Assembly: GCA_018896025.1 (NCBI GenBank)
Contig: JAHIND010000008.1
Span: forward strand, 454,960 to 518,959
Length of the DNA stretch: 64,000 nucleotides
Direction: 5' to 3'
Source: Pseudomonadota bacterium
GTDB taxonomy: Bacteria; Desulfobacterota; Desulfarculia; Desulfarculales; Desulfarculaceae
The notes beneath the pieces were generated by a model. That model was not told the DNA's origin. It worked only from the letters and a program-made list of their open reading frames with translations, and made no database searches. Positions 26,234 through 34,452 of this stretch are shown in pieces (position 1 is the first letter of the stretch; every line of letters begins with the position of its first letter). The position numbers and the translations under genes were made by a program.

Positions 26234-27436
26234 CTAGAAGGTCCGTCCCTTGCGGTTGTCCACCACGCTGGGGCCGTCTTCGATCTTTTCGGTGATCCTG
26301 ATCTCGTTGAACTTGAGCAGGGTTTCGGATTTGAGGTGGGTGGACAACTTGTCCAGCACCACCGCGTCCCCGGTTTTGCCCTCCACCAGCAAAGACAAGG
26401 TGTCCACGCCCTTGAGGGAATCCACCACCACCCGGTACTTGGGCGAGAACTGGGGGTAGCTGCGCAAGATGGTGGCGATCTGGCTGGGCCAGAACTTTAC
26501 GCCCTTGATTTTGAGCATGTCGTCGGTGCGGCCCATGACGCTTTGGGGCATGGTCAGCTCCCGGCCGCAGGCGCAGGTCTTGTTTTCCAGCACGGTGAGA
26601 TCGCCGGTGCGGTAGCGCAACAGGGGGGAGGCCTGTTTGCGCAGGTGGGTGAGCACTAATTCGCCCTTTTCGCCCAGGGGCACCGGCTCGCAGCTGGCCG
26701 GGTCGATGACCTCGGTATAGACGAACTCGTCCATGATATGCAGGCCGTTGTTGTGGCGGCAGGAACGGGCGATGGGCATGCAAAGGGCCATGCTGTAGGA
26801 GTCGATGATGGTGATGTCCCGCTCAAAGGCGGCGCGCACCTTTTCGGGGTAGCCCTGCACCGAGGTGAAGGGCTCGCCGCCCACGAAGATGGTGTGCACG
26901 GAGGGGATTCCCGCCTCGGCCAGTTTCATGGCAAAGGTGGGGTTGGATACCAGCACCCCGATTTGGTAGTCGTTGATCAGCTGCACCGCCCGGGCCGACT
27001 CGCCGGGACCCAAGGGGATGACCTTGGAACCGTAGTATTCGAACTGTCCCTGGTAAAACAGACCGGCGATGAACAGATGGTAGCCGAAGGTGACCGCCAC
27101 CATGTCCTGGGGGGTGACCCCGGCCGCCTGCAGGGAGCGGGCACAGACCTGGTGCATGAACTCCAGATCCTGGTTGGTCTGGTAGACCGGATAAAGCTCC
27201 TGCCCGGAAGGAGATAGGTTCACCCTGGTGACTTCCGGGGTGTACAGAGAGCACTCGGACGGAGGCTTTTGTATCTCCGCCTGGAATTCCTTGGGATTGG
27301 TAAAGGGGATTTTGCTGAAATCTTCCAGGGAGTTGATGTCCCCAATCTCCATGGAGGCCTGCTGGAACTTGCGGCGATAGAAATCGATGGTGTCCAAGTG
27401 TTTCAGTTGAGCCTGCAACTGTTCTAAAACCGCCAC
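26234..27436 (-). CDS. PaaK-like phenylacetate-CoA ligase family protein with degenerate P-loop
   Basis: A 400-residue ANL-superfamily protein whose body matches the PaaK family (VIPLGPGESARAVQLI, FVGGEPF, YRTGDLTVLENKTCACGR, MGRTDDMLKIKGVKFWPSQI). The ATP-binding loop, usually SSGTTGKPT, reads NLSPSGQELYPVYQT (residues 73-87). ATP use may therefore be altered or lost. GTG start with AAAGGAG upstream. It heads a leftward cluster with an isomerase-like protein, a lipoate-ligase-like protein and a cupin, and is divergent from a GntR gene. Confidence 0.8.
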   Translation of the reverse strand: MAVLEQLQAQLKHLDTIDFYRRKFQQASMEIGDINSLEDFSKIPFTNPKEFQAEIQKPPSECSLYTPEVTRVNLSPSGQELYPVYQTNQDLEFMHQVCARSLQAAGVTPQDMVAVTFGYHLFIAGLFYQGQFEYYGSKVIPLGPGESARAVQLINDYQIGVLVSNPTFAMKLAEAGIPSVHTIFVGGEPFTSVQGYPEKVRAAFERDITIIDSYSMALCMPIARSCRHNNGLHIMDEFVYTEVIDPASCEPVPLGEKGELVLTHLRKQASPLLRYRTGDLTVLENKTCACGRELTMPQSVMGRTDDMLKIKGVKFWPSQIATILRSYPQFSPKYRVVVDSLKGVDTLSLLVEGKTGDAVVLDKLSTHLKSETLLKFNEIRITEKIEDGPSVVDNRKGRTF

Positions 27437-27833
27437 AATCAGCTCCTTTCCAAATGTTGGCAGAAACCAAATTTATATCGGTTGGCTGGCTACGGGCGCC
27501 CAGCCCAGTTACGGTTCGGGACCCCCGAACAGACACGATTTGCCGTAATCGGGCAAATAATCACACAATGCGGTATCACAACATGCATTGCGTTACGTAA
27601 TATTTCATTTAACTTTGGCTGTATGTCAATCATTTTTTAGCCTCAGTCAGGTGCTTCAATTATCCCCTCCGCACGGGAGGATGGTTGAGCCGGCATAGCA
27701 ACTCTGTAATATAACATTAAAAAAACCGGCTACTTCGCTTATCTTAATAATCGCTTGCAGGGCGCATAAAAAATAATTAAAATAATAATCAAATATACGA
27801 TAAAAATGACGTTGCGAAAAGGTGATAAACAAA
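27437..27833. promoter_or_regulatory. 397-base divergent region between PaaK-like gene and gntR paralogue 3
   Basis: No gene is present. The centre holds a minus-strand promoter and an operator half-site (annotated separately); the right part (27690-27810) is AT-rich and probably contains the gntR promoter. The gntR leader ends in AAGGTGAT, a very strong ribosome-binding site. Confidence 0.65.
27580..27629 (-). promoter_or_regulatory. Promoter plus operator for the PaaK-like gene
   Basis: On the minus strand TTGACA (27624-27629), 18 bases and AAATAT (27600-27605) form a weak promoter. Directly after it comes GTAACGCAATGC (27585-27596), identical over 12 bases to the livJ downstream operator at 7823, with a decayed second half. 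Its position over the transcription start suggests repression. Confidence 0.55.
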
Positions 27834-28535
27834 ATGGCGGTAAAAAGCAAGGGCCAGGGGGGGGCGACCGGTAAAAGAGGCGTGGCCATCGAAGAGGCTC
27901 ACAACCGTATCAAGAACATGATCTACCTGAACCAACTCGCGCCCGGTCAAAAAATCATCTACAGCGATCTGAGCAAGCGCATCAACACCAGCGTCACGCC
28001 GGTGATCCAGGCCCTGAACCGCCTGGAGGCCAATGGCTTTGTGAACTACATACCCAATAAAGGGTATTTCGTGGGCGAGATAACCCAAGAAGAAGCCATG
28101 GAACTCTATGAGGCGCGCGAAGCCCTGGAGACCTACATAATCCCCCTGATCATCCAGAACATCACCAAGTCGGCCATTGAGGAAATCAAGACGGTCTTCC
28201 GCAAACACAACCGCGAGGCGGCGGGAGGGCCCAACCGCAAGATCATTTTGGTGGACGCCCGTTTCCATCTCAAACTGGCCGAATATTCGGGCAACGACGT
28301 CATCAACGCCATGTTGAGCGATATCTACGAAAAGCTTTACCTCAAGTACCGCCCTGAATACCTGGCGGCTCCCCAAATGCGTGAAGTCTCCGCCGAGCAC
28401 CGCAAAATATTGGACGCCCTGGGCAGGGGAGACGCCCAAACCGCCATCGAGACCACCATCAAGCACATCGCGGCCAGCAAGGAGCGCATAACCCGCGCTT
28501 TGCAATATCGTCAAGAAACAGGCTTTTATCAGTAG
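27834..28535 (+). CDS. GntR-family (FCD domain) transcriptional regulator, paralogue 3
   Basis: A 233-residue regulator. The winged helix reads SKRINTSVTPVIQALNRLE, with TPVIQALNRLE shared by paralogues 1 and 2, followed by an FCD domain with KYRPEYLAAP. The ATG at 27834 is seven bases after AAGGTGAT; an in-frame GTG lies inside that site. It stands between the leftward PaaK-like cluster and the rightward beta-oxidation operon, and probably controls one or both. Confidence 0.88.
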   Translation: MAVKSKGQGGATGKRGVAIEEAHNRIKNMIYLNQLAPGQKIIYSDLSKRINTSVTPVIQALNRLEANGFVNYIPNKGYFVGEITQEEAMELYEAREALETYIIPLIIQNITKSAIEEIKTVFRKHNREAAGGPNRKIILVDARFHLKLAEYSGNDVINAMLSDIYEKLYLKYRPEYLAAPQMREVSAEHRKILDALGRGDAQTAIETTIKHIAASKERITRALQYRQETGFYQ

Positions 28536-28760
28536 GGGATTAGCCCAGGGGCCGCCCGGCGGCCATGTCCTCAACTTACTAAAAATTAAAATAAAAATGA
28601 TGTATTTAACTTTTTTCTTGTCATTGCGGCCGAATAATGTAATTTAATAAAAAATCATATTTATGATAAATGGCATTGCGCGGTCGGCACCAAGCGTGAT
28701 TGCCGCAAGCGCAGGCAAATCTCGATACCAAACCAGACCTGAAGCGGGGAAACGGGAAAT

Positions 28761-29546
28761 ATGGAGTACCAAAACATCATTTTCGAGGTCAAGGAAGGCA
28801 TCGGTCACCTCATCATCAATCGCCCCGAGGTGCGCAATGCCCTCAACCGGGCCGCCCGCCTGGAAATGGCCGACGTGTTGGCCAAGGTGCAGGGCGATTC
28901 TTCCATAAAGGTGCTGGTGGTGTCCGGGGCGGGGGACAAGGCCTTTGTGGCCGGTTCGGACGTCAAGGAGCTGGCCAAGTACAGCCCCTTGGACATGGAA
29001 AACTTCATGGACACCCTGGCCCAGGGCTTTTACTCCCAGTTCGAGCGCTTGGACCGCCCGGTCATCGCCATGATCGACGGCCTGTGCCTGGGCGGCGGCT
29101 TGGAGTTCGCCCTGGCCTGCGACCTCAGGTTCGCCTCGGAGCGCTCCCTGATGGGTTTGCCCGAGATTCGCCTGGGCATCATGCCCGGAGGCGGGGGCAC
29201 CCAGCGCCTGCCGCGGTTGGTGGGAGTGGCCAAGACCAAGGAGCTGATTTTCACCGGCGAGTTCATCAAGGCCGACGAGGCCCTGCGCCTGGGCATCGTC
29301 AACCAGGTATACCCGGCGGATGAGCTGGAAGAGCAGGTGATGGCCGTGGCCAAGAAGATCGCGGCCAGGAGCAGCCTGGCCCTCAAGTGGGCCAAAAAGG
29401 CCATCAATGCCTCCCAGGAGACCGGGCTCAGGGCCGGGTTGGACTATGAGGCCATGGTGGAGTGCCTGCTGTTCACCAGCGAGGACCGCCAAGAGGGTAT
29501 CAAGGCGCTGTTTGAAAAACGTGAGCCGAACTTCCAGGGCAAGTAA
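28761..29546 (+). CDS. Enoyl-CoA hydratase (crotonase)
   Basis: A 261-residue hydratase adding water to a 2-enoyl-CoA. Both catalytic glutamates are present, in GGGLEFALACD and MGLPEIRLG, and the oxyanion loop FVAGSDVKEL is standard. It is the first gene of the long plus-strand run of beta-oxidation and propionyl-CoA genes ending at 39267. Confidence 0.9.
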   Translation: MEYQNIIFEVKEGIGHLIINRPEVRNALNRAARLEMADVLAKVQGDSSIKVLVVSGAGDKAFVAGSDVKELAKYSPLDMENFMDTLAQGFYSQFERLDRPVIAMIDGLCLGGGLEFALACDLRFASERSLMGLPEIRLGIMPGGGGTQRLPRLVGVAKTKELIFTGEFIKADEALRLGIVNQVYPADELEEQVMAVAKKIAARSSLALKWAKKAINASQETGLRAGLDYEAMVECLLFTSEDRQEGIKALFEKREPNFQGK

Positions 29547-29595
29547 AGCACCTTGCCCCAGACATACGACTATTTAAAAACCAAGTGAGGCAGTG

Positions 29596-30747
29596 ATGCA
29601 ATACAACACCTCCGAGCTCACCGAAGAGCAGAGAATATTCCAGGATATGATGGCCGACTTCGCCGACGAGGTCTTGGCCCCCATGGTAGACGAGGCTGAA
29701 GAGACGGGCCACACCCCCTTGGCCCTGTTCACCAAGATGGCCGAGATGGGCTTCCTGTGCCCCCGCTACCCCGAGGAGTTGGGCGGCGGCGGCGCGGACA
29801 AGCTCAGCGAGTGCATCATGATCGAGCAGGTGTGCCGGATAAACGCCGGTTTCTGCGGGGCTATCGTGGCTCATAGCGGCCTGGGCACCATGCCCATCTA
29901 CCTGCACGGCTCCCAAGAGCAAAAAGAGAAGTACCTCATCCCCGCCATCAAGGGCGAGAAGATCGCGGCCTTCGGCCTAACCGAGCCCAACGTGGGCTCC
30001 GACGCCGCCTCCATCCAGACCAGGGCGGTGCGCGACGGCGACGAGTACGTGATCAACGGCACCAAGATGTTCATCACCAACGCGCCCATCTGCGACTACG
30101 TGATCGTGGCGGCCTACACCCAGCCCGACAAGCGGGGCCTGGGCATCAACCTGTTCCTGGTGGACAAGGGCACCCCCGGCTTCACGGTGAGCAAGAAGCT
30201 GGACAAGGTGGGCAACCACGCCGCCGAGACCGGCGAACTGGTGTTCGAGGACTGCCGGGTCCCCGCCGAAAACCTCATCGGCGGCAAGGAGTGCGGCGGC
30301 TTCCAGCAACTGGAGGACATCCTGATCTCCGGGCGCATCACCTACGGGGCCCGCTGCCTGGGCACCGCCCAAGCGGCCTACGATCTCAGCGTGGAGTACG
30401 CCAAGCAGCGGGTGCAGTTCGGCAAGCCCATCATCAAGTTCCAGAACACTTCTTTCAAGCTGGCCGAGATGGCCACCTACATCGACGTGATGCGCACCTA
30501 CGTGTGGCGGGTGGCCCGTTTGTACGAGGCCGGGGCCAACATGAAGAAGGAATCCTCCATGGTCAAGCTGTTCTGCGCCGAACTGCTGCAGAACATCACC
30601 AACACCGGCATGCAGATCCACGGCGGCTACGGCTACATGATGGAGTATCCCATCCAGCGTCACTGGCGCGACGGACGCCTGTACACCGTGACCGAGGGCA
30701 CCTCCGAGGTGCAGCGTATCGTCATCTCCAAAGAGTGCGGATTCTAG
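29596..30747 (+). CDS. Acyl-CoA dehydrogenase
   Basis: A 383-residue flavoprotein of normal short/medium-chain length. GLTEPNVGSDAAS is the flavin loop, YAKQRVQFGKPI the C-domain signature, and TEGTSEVQR carries the catalytic glutamate. I prefer the ATG at 29596, which follows GTGAGG, over the GTG three bases earlier. It oxidises the acyl-CoA that the neighbouring hydratase then hydrates. The carboxyltransferase gene begins nine bases after its stop. Confidence 0.9.
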   Translation: MQYNTSELTEEQRIFQDMMADFADEVLAPMVDEAEETGHTPLALFTKMAEMGFLCPRYPEELGGGGADKLSECIMIEQVCRINAGFCGAIVAHSGLGTMPIYLHGSQEQKEKYLIPAIKGEKIAAFGLTEPNVGSDAASIQTRAVRDGDEYVINGTKMFITNAPICDYVIVAAYTQPDKRGLGINLFLVDKGTPGFTVSKKLDKVGNHAAETGELVFEDCRVPAENLIGGKECGGFQQLEDILISGRITYGARCLGTAQAAYDLSVEYAKQRVQFGKPIIKFQNTSFKLAEMATYIDVMRTYVWRVARLYEAGANMKKESSMVKLFCAELLQNITNTGMQIHGGYGYMMEYPIQRHWRDGRLYTVTEGTSEVQRIVISKECGF

Positions 30748-30756
30748 GGCGGGGTC

Positions 30757-32298
30757 ATGGATCATCTCATCGAACAGCTCGAACAGAAGAACCAAGCGCA
30801 TCGCCTGGGAGGCGGGGCCAAACGCATCGAACGGGAGCACGCCAAGGGCAAGCTCACCGCGAGGGAGCGCCTGGATTACCTGTTCGACAAGGACACCTTC
30901 ATCGAGGTGGGCTTGTTGACCGACCACACCTGCCGCGATTTTGGGCTGGAAACTCAGCACATGCCCGGTGACGGAGTGGTGACCGGCTACGGCAAGGTTG
31001 ACGGCCGCACGGTCTTCGCCTTTGCCCAGGACGCTACGGTAATGGGCGGCAGCCTGGGGGACATGCACTCCCAGAAGATCTGCACCGTTATGGACCTGGC
31101 GGTGAAGGCCGGGGCTCCCATCGTGGGCATCAACGATTCGGCCGGGGCCAGGGTGCAGGAAGGCGCCGAGGGCCTGGCCGGGTACGGCCTCATCTTCAAG
31201 CGCAACGTCAATGCCAGCGGGGTGGTGCCCCAGATCTCGTTGATCATGGGCAACTGCGCCGGTGGGGCGGTCTACTCGCCGGCCATGACCGACTTCGTGT
31301 TCATGGTCAAGAAGACCTCCTACATGTTCATCACCGGCCCCAAGGTCATCATGTCGGTCACCGGCGAAGAAGTGACCATGGAAAAACTGGGCGGGCCCCG
31401 CATCCACACCAAGATTTCGGGCAACTGCGACCTGGCCGCCAAGGACGACAACGACTGCCTGGAGCAGACAAAGCGACTGCTCTCCTTCTTGCCCAGCAAC
31501 GCCCGGAACGTCCCGCCGCGTTTGGAAGCCTCGGAAGAAGCGCCTTTTGACGAGGATATTCACAAGCTCATCCCCGAGGACCGCAAAAAGTTCTTCGACG
31601 TGCGCGAGGTCATCTCCCGCCTGGTTGACGGCGGCGACTTCATGGAGGTCAAGGCCCTGTACGCGCCCAACATCGTGTGCGGCTTCGGCCGGGTGGCCGG
31701 GCGCTCGGTGGGCATCGTCGCCAACCAATCGCGCCATTTGGGAGGGGCCCTGGACAGTGACGCCTCGGACAAGGCCGCCCGCTTCGTGCGCACCTGCGAT
31801 GCCTTCAACGTCCCCCTGGTGAGCCTGGTGGACGTGCCCGGCTATTTGCCCGGGGTCAAGCATGAGTACAGCGGAATCATCCGCCACGGGGCCAAGATGA
31901 TCTACGCCTACTCCGAGGCCACGGTTCCCAAGATCACCATCATCCTGCGCAAGGCCTACGGCGGAGCCTATCAGGCCATGTGCTCCAAGCAGCTCGGCGC
32001 GGATCAGGTGTGGGCCTGGCCCTCGGCCGAGGTGGCGGTGATGGGCGCCGAGGGCGCGGTGGATATCGTCTACGCCAAGGACATCGCCAAGTCCGACGCT
32101 CCCGAGGTAACTCGCCAGGAAAAAATCGAGGAGTACCGCGAAAAGTTCGCCACGCCCTACAACGTGGCCAGGAAGCTGCACGTGGACGCGGTGATCCTAC
32201 CCGGCGACACCCGGCGCTATCTGGTGCAGGCCCTCCAGGCCCTGGAAGACAAGCAGGAACCAAAACCCTGGCGCAAACACGGCAACGTGCCGCTTTAG
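30757..32298 (+). CDS. Propionyl-/methylmalonyl-CoA carboxyltransferase subunit
   Basis: A 513-residue acyl-CoA carboxyltransferase with both crotonase-like halves (GINDSAGARVQEGAEGLAGYG; VDVPGYLPGVKHEYSGIIRHGAK). It moves a carboxyl group between carboxybiotin and propionyl-CoA, giving methylmalonyl-CoA, or the reverse with a membrane decarboxylase. No biotin carboxylase, biotin carrier or sodium-pump subunit lies nearby, so partners must be elsewhere. The mutase genes follow immediately, which favours the propionyl-CoA to succinyl-CoA route. Confidence 0.88.
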   Translation: MDHLIEQLEQKNQAHRLGGGAKRIEREHAKGKLTARERLDYLFDKDTFIEVGLLTDHTCRDFGLETQHMPGDGVVTGYGKVDGRTVFAFAQDATVMGGSLGDMHSQKICTVMDLAVKAGAPIVGINDSAGARVQEGAEGLAGYGLIFKRNVNASGVVPQISLIMGNCAGGAVYSPAMTDFVFMVKKTSYMFITGPKVIMSVTGEEVTMEKLGGPRIHTKISGNCDLAAKDDNDCLEQTKRLLSFLPSNARNVPPRLEASEEAPFDEDIHKLIPEDRKKFFDVREVISRLVDGGDFMEVKALYAPNIVCGFGRVAGRSVGIVANQSRHLGGALDSDASDKAARFVRTCDAFNVPLVSLVDVPGYLPGVKHEYSGIIRHGAKMIYAYSEATVPKITIILRKAYGGAYQAMCSKQLGADQVWAWPSAEVAVMGAEGAVDIVYAKDIAKSDAPEVTRQEKIEEYREKFATPYNVARKLHVDAVILPGDTRRYLVQALQALEDKQEPKPWRKHGNVPL

Positions 32299-32331
32299 GC
32301 CGCGCCTGTCGGCAAAAGGAGCTTGATAGTC

Positions 32332-32730
32332 ATGAGTAAACGTATTCGAGTTCTGGCGGCCAAGCCCGGTCTGGACGGGCACGACCGCGGCATAAAGGTG
32401 GTTTGCGCCGGTCTCAAGGACGCGGGCATGGAGGTGATCTACACCGGCCTGCGCCAGACCCCCGAAGCCATCGTGGCCGCCGCCATGCAGGAGGATGTGG
32501 ACGTCATCGCCCTGAGCACCTTGTCCGGGGCCCACAACCAACACCTGCCCCGGGTGGCCCAGCTTCTGCGCGAAAAAGACGCGCAGCATATCCTGCTGGT
32601 AGCCGGGGGCATCGTGCCTCCCCATGACCGCGTCTCCCTCAGAGAAAAGGGAGTAAGTGAAATATTCGGGCCCGGCACCACCATGACTCAAATCGCCGAG
32701 TTCATCAGGACCAACGTGTCCCTGAGCTGA
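32332..32730 (+). CDS. Methylmalonyl-CoA mutase small (B12-binding) subunit
   Basis: A 132-residue Rossmann-like cobalamin-binding domain. [10 protein letters not shown] carries the base-off DxHxxG motif with the lower-axial histidine; LSTLSGAHN and [11 protein letters not shown] complete the nucleotide-tail pocket. I use the ATG at 32332, ten bases after AAGGAG, over a TTG that abuts it. It pairs with the large subunit that starts 25 bases later, a split arrangement seen in archaea and some anaerobic bacteria. Confidence 0.9.
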   Translation: MSKRIRVLAAKPGLDGHDRGIKVVCAGLKDAGMEVIYTGLRQTPEAIVAAAMQEDVDVIALSTLSGAHNQHLPRVAQLLREKDAQHILLVAGGIVPPHDRVSLREKGVSEIFGPGTTMTQIAEFIRTNVSLS

Positions 32731-32755
32731 AAACCGGGAGAGCGGAGCTGTGTCC

Positions 32756-34405
32756 ATGGACCAGAGCAAAATAAAAGAAGCAAAAGCCAAGTGGGCCCAA
32801 AGCGACCCCGATCTGGCCAAGTTGTCTCCCCGCCACACCGACTGGGGCGACCCAGTGGAGAGCCTCTACACCCCCGCCGACGTGCAGGAGCAGGACTACC
32901 TGGAGCAGTTGGGCTTCCCCGGCGAGCATCCCTTCGCGCGCGGGGTATATCCCAGCATGTACCTGGGCCGCCCCTGGACGGTGCGCCAGTATTCGGGCTA
33001 TGACTCGCCCAAAGACACCAACGCCCGCTTTCGCTATCTGCTGGAGCAGGGCCAGACCGGCCTGAGCGTGGCCTTCGACCTGCCCACCCAGATCGGCTAC
33101 GACTCGGACCATCCCATGTCCGCGGGCGAAGTGGGCAAGGTGGGGGTGCCGGTGGACACCCTGGAGGACATGGAGGTCATCTTCGAGGGCCTGCCCTTGG
33201 ACAAGCTATCCACCTCCATGACCATCAACGCGCCCTCGGCCATCATGCTGGCCATGTACGTGAGCATTGGCAAGAAACAGGGCCTGGAACCCAAGGTGCT
33301 GCGGGGCACCCTGCAAAACGACGTGCTCAAGGAGTACACGGTGCGGGGCACCTATATCTTCCCGCCCAAGCCGTCCATCCGGCTGGTCACCGACATCTTC
33401 GAGTATTGCAGCAAGAACGTGCCGCGCTTCAACACCATCAACGTGGCCGGCTACCACATGCGAGAGGCGGGCTGTTCGGCGGTGCAGGAAATAGCGTTCG
33501 CTTTCAGCAACGCCATCGCCTACATCGAGGCCGGTCTTGAGGCGGGTTTGGATATCGACAAGTTCGCTCCGCGCATAAGCTGGATATTCAACACCAACAA
33601 CAAGATTTTTGAAGAAGTGGCCAAATACCGGGCCGCCCGGCGCATATGGGCCGAGATGCTCCGGGACCGTTTTGGTGCCAAAGATCCACGTTCGTGCATG
33701 CTGCGCTTCCACACCCAGACCAGCGGGGCCAGTCTGACCGCCCAACAACCCCTGAACAACGTGGTGCGGGTGGCTTACCAGACTCTGGCCGCGGTGCTGG
33801 CCGGGGCCCAGTCCATCGCCGCCTGCTCCTATGACGAGGCGCTCAGCCTGCCCACCGAGGAGTCGGTGCGCACCAGCCTGCGCACCCAGCAGATTCTGCG
33901 CGAGGAAACCGGGGTCACCGACACCATAGACCCCATGGGCGGCTCCTATTACATGGAAGCCCTGACCAACCAGCTTTACGCGCGCATCAAGGAACTGATG
34001 GCCGAGGTAGAGGAAATGGGCGGCGCGGTGGAGGCCATCGAGAAGGGCTTCGTGCAAAAAGAGATAGAGCGCCGGGCCTACGATATTCAGAAACAGGTCG
34101 AGCTCGGCGAACAAGTGGTGGTGGGCGTGAACAAGTACGCCATCGAGGAAGACGAGCAAGAGGTTTTGGTCGAGTCCAACCCCCAGGCTGAGCAGGACCA
34201 GATTCAGCGGCTGCAAGCCCTGAAAAACCGGCGCAGCCAGGACAAGGTGAACAGCGCCTTGGCCGCTCTCAAGCAACAGGCTCAGGGCGACGGAGCCCTG
34301 ATGCCGGTGATTATCGAGGCGGTGGAGGCCTACGCCAGCTTGGGCGAGATCTGCGGCGTGCTGCGTGAGGTGTTCGGCGAGTATCAGCCGGTAAGAACCA
34401 TCTAA
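32756..34405 (+). CDS. Methylmalonyl-CoA mutase large subunit
   Basis: A 549-residue TIM-barrel substrate subunit isomerising methylmalonyl-CoA and succinyl-CoA. The substrate-defining residues are Y79 (RPWTVRQYSG) and R197 (EYTVRGTYIFPP), matching Tyr89/Arg207 of methylmalonyl-CoA mutase. Isobutyryl-CoA mutase has Phe and Gln there. The spacing of 118 residues between the two is the same. The ATG at 32756 has GGAG eight bases upstream. Together with the carboxyltransferase it channels propionyl-CoA to succinyl-CoA. Confidence 0.92.
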   Translation: MDQSKIKEAKAKWAQSDPDLAKLSPRHTDWGDPVESLYTPADVQEQDYLEQLGFPGEHPFARGVYPSMYLGRPWTVRQYSGYDSPKDTNARFRYLLEQGQTGLSVAFDLPTQIGYDSDHPMSAGEVGKVGVPVDTLEDMEVIFEGLPLDKLSTSMTINAPSAIMLAMYVSIGKKQGLEPKVLRGTLQNDVLKEYTVRGTYIFPPKPSIRLVTDIFEYCSKNVPRFNTINVAGYHMREAGCSAVQEIAFAFSNAIAYIEAGLEAGLDIDKFAPRISWIFNTNNKIFEEVAKYRAARRIWAEMLRDRFGAKDPRSCMLRFHTQTSGASLTAQQPLNNVVRVAYQTLAAVLAGAQSIAACSYDEALSLPTEESVRTSLRTQQILREETGVTDTIDPMGGSYYMEALTNQLYARIKELMAEVEEMGGAVEAIEKGFVQKEIERRAYDIQKQVELGEQVVVGVNKYAIEEDEQEVLVESNPQAEQDQIQRLQALKNRRSQDKVNSALAALKQQAQGDGALMPVIIEAVEAYASLGEICGVLREVFGEYQPVRTI

Positions 34406-34452
34406 GGCTGACTGGGCCGCTTTGGCCCAAAATTAAGCAGGAGGATCAGATA

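Noticed and set aside
29977..32181. 734-codon open frame on the minus strand
   Set aside because: It lies opposite the dehydrogenase and carboxyltransferase genes, and its His/Gly/Leu-rich composition with no family motif is typical of a GC-driven antisense shadow.
32756..34405. Isobutyryl-CoA or 2-hydroxyisobutyryl-CoA mutase
   Set aside because: The split-gene layout would fit, but Tyr79 and Arg197 at the substrate-defining sites match methylmalonyl-CoA mutase, not the Phe/Gln or Ile variants.
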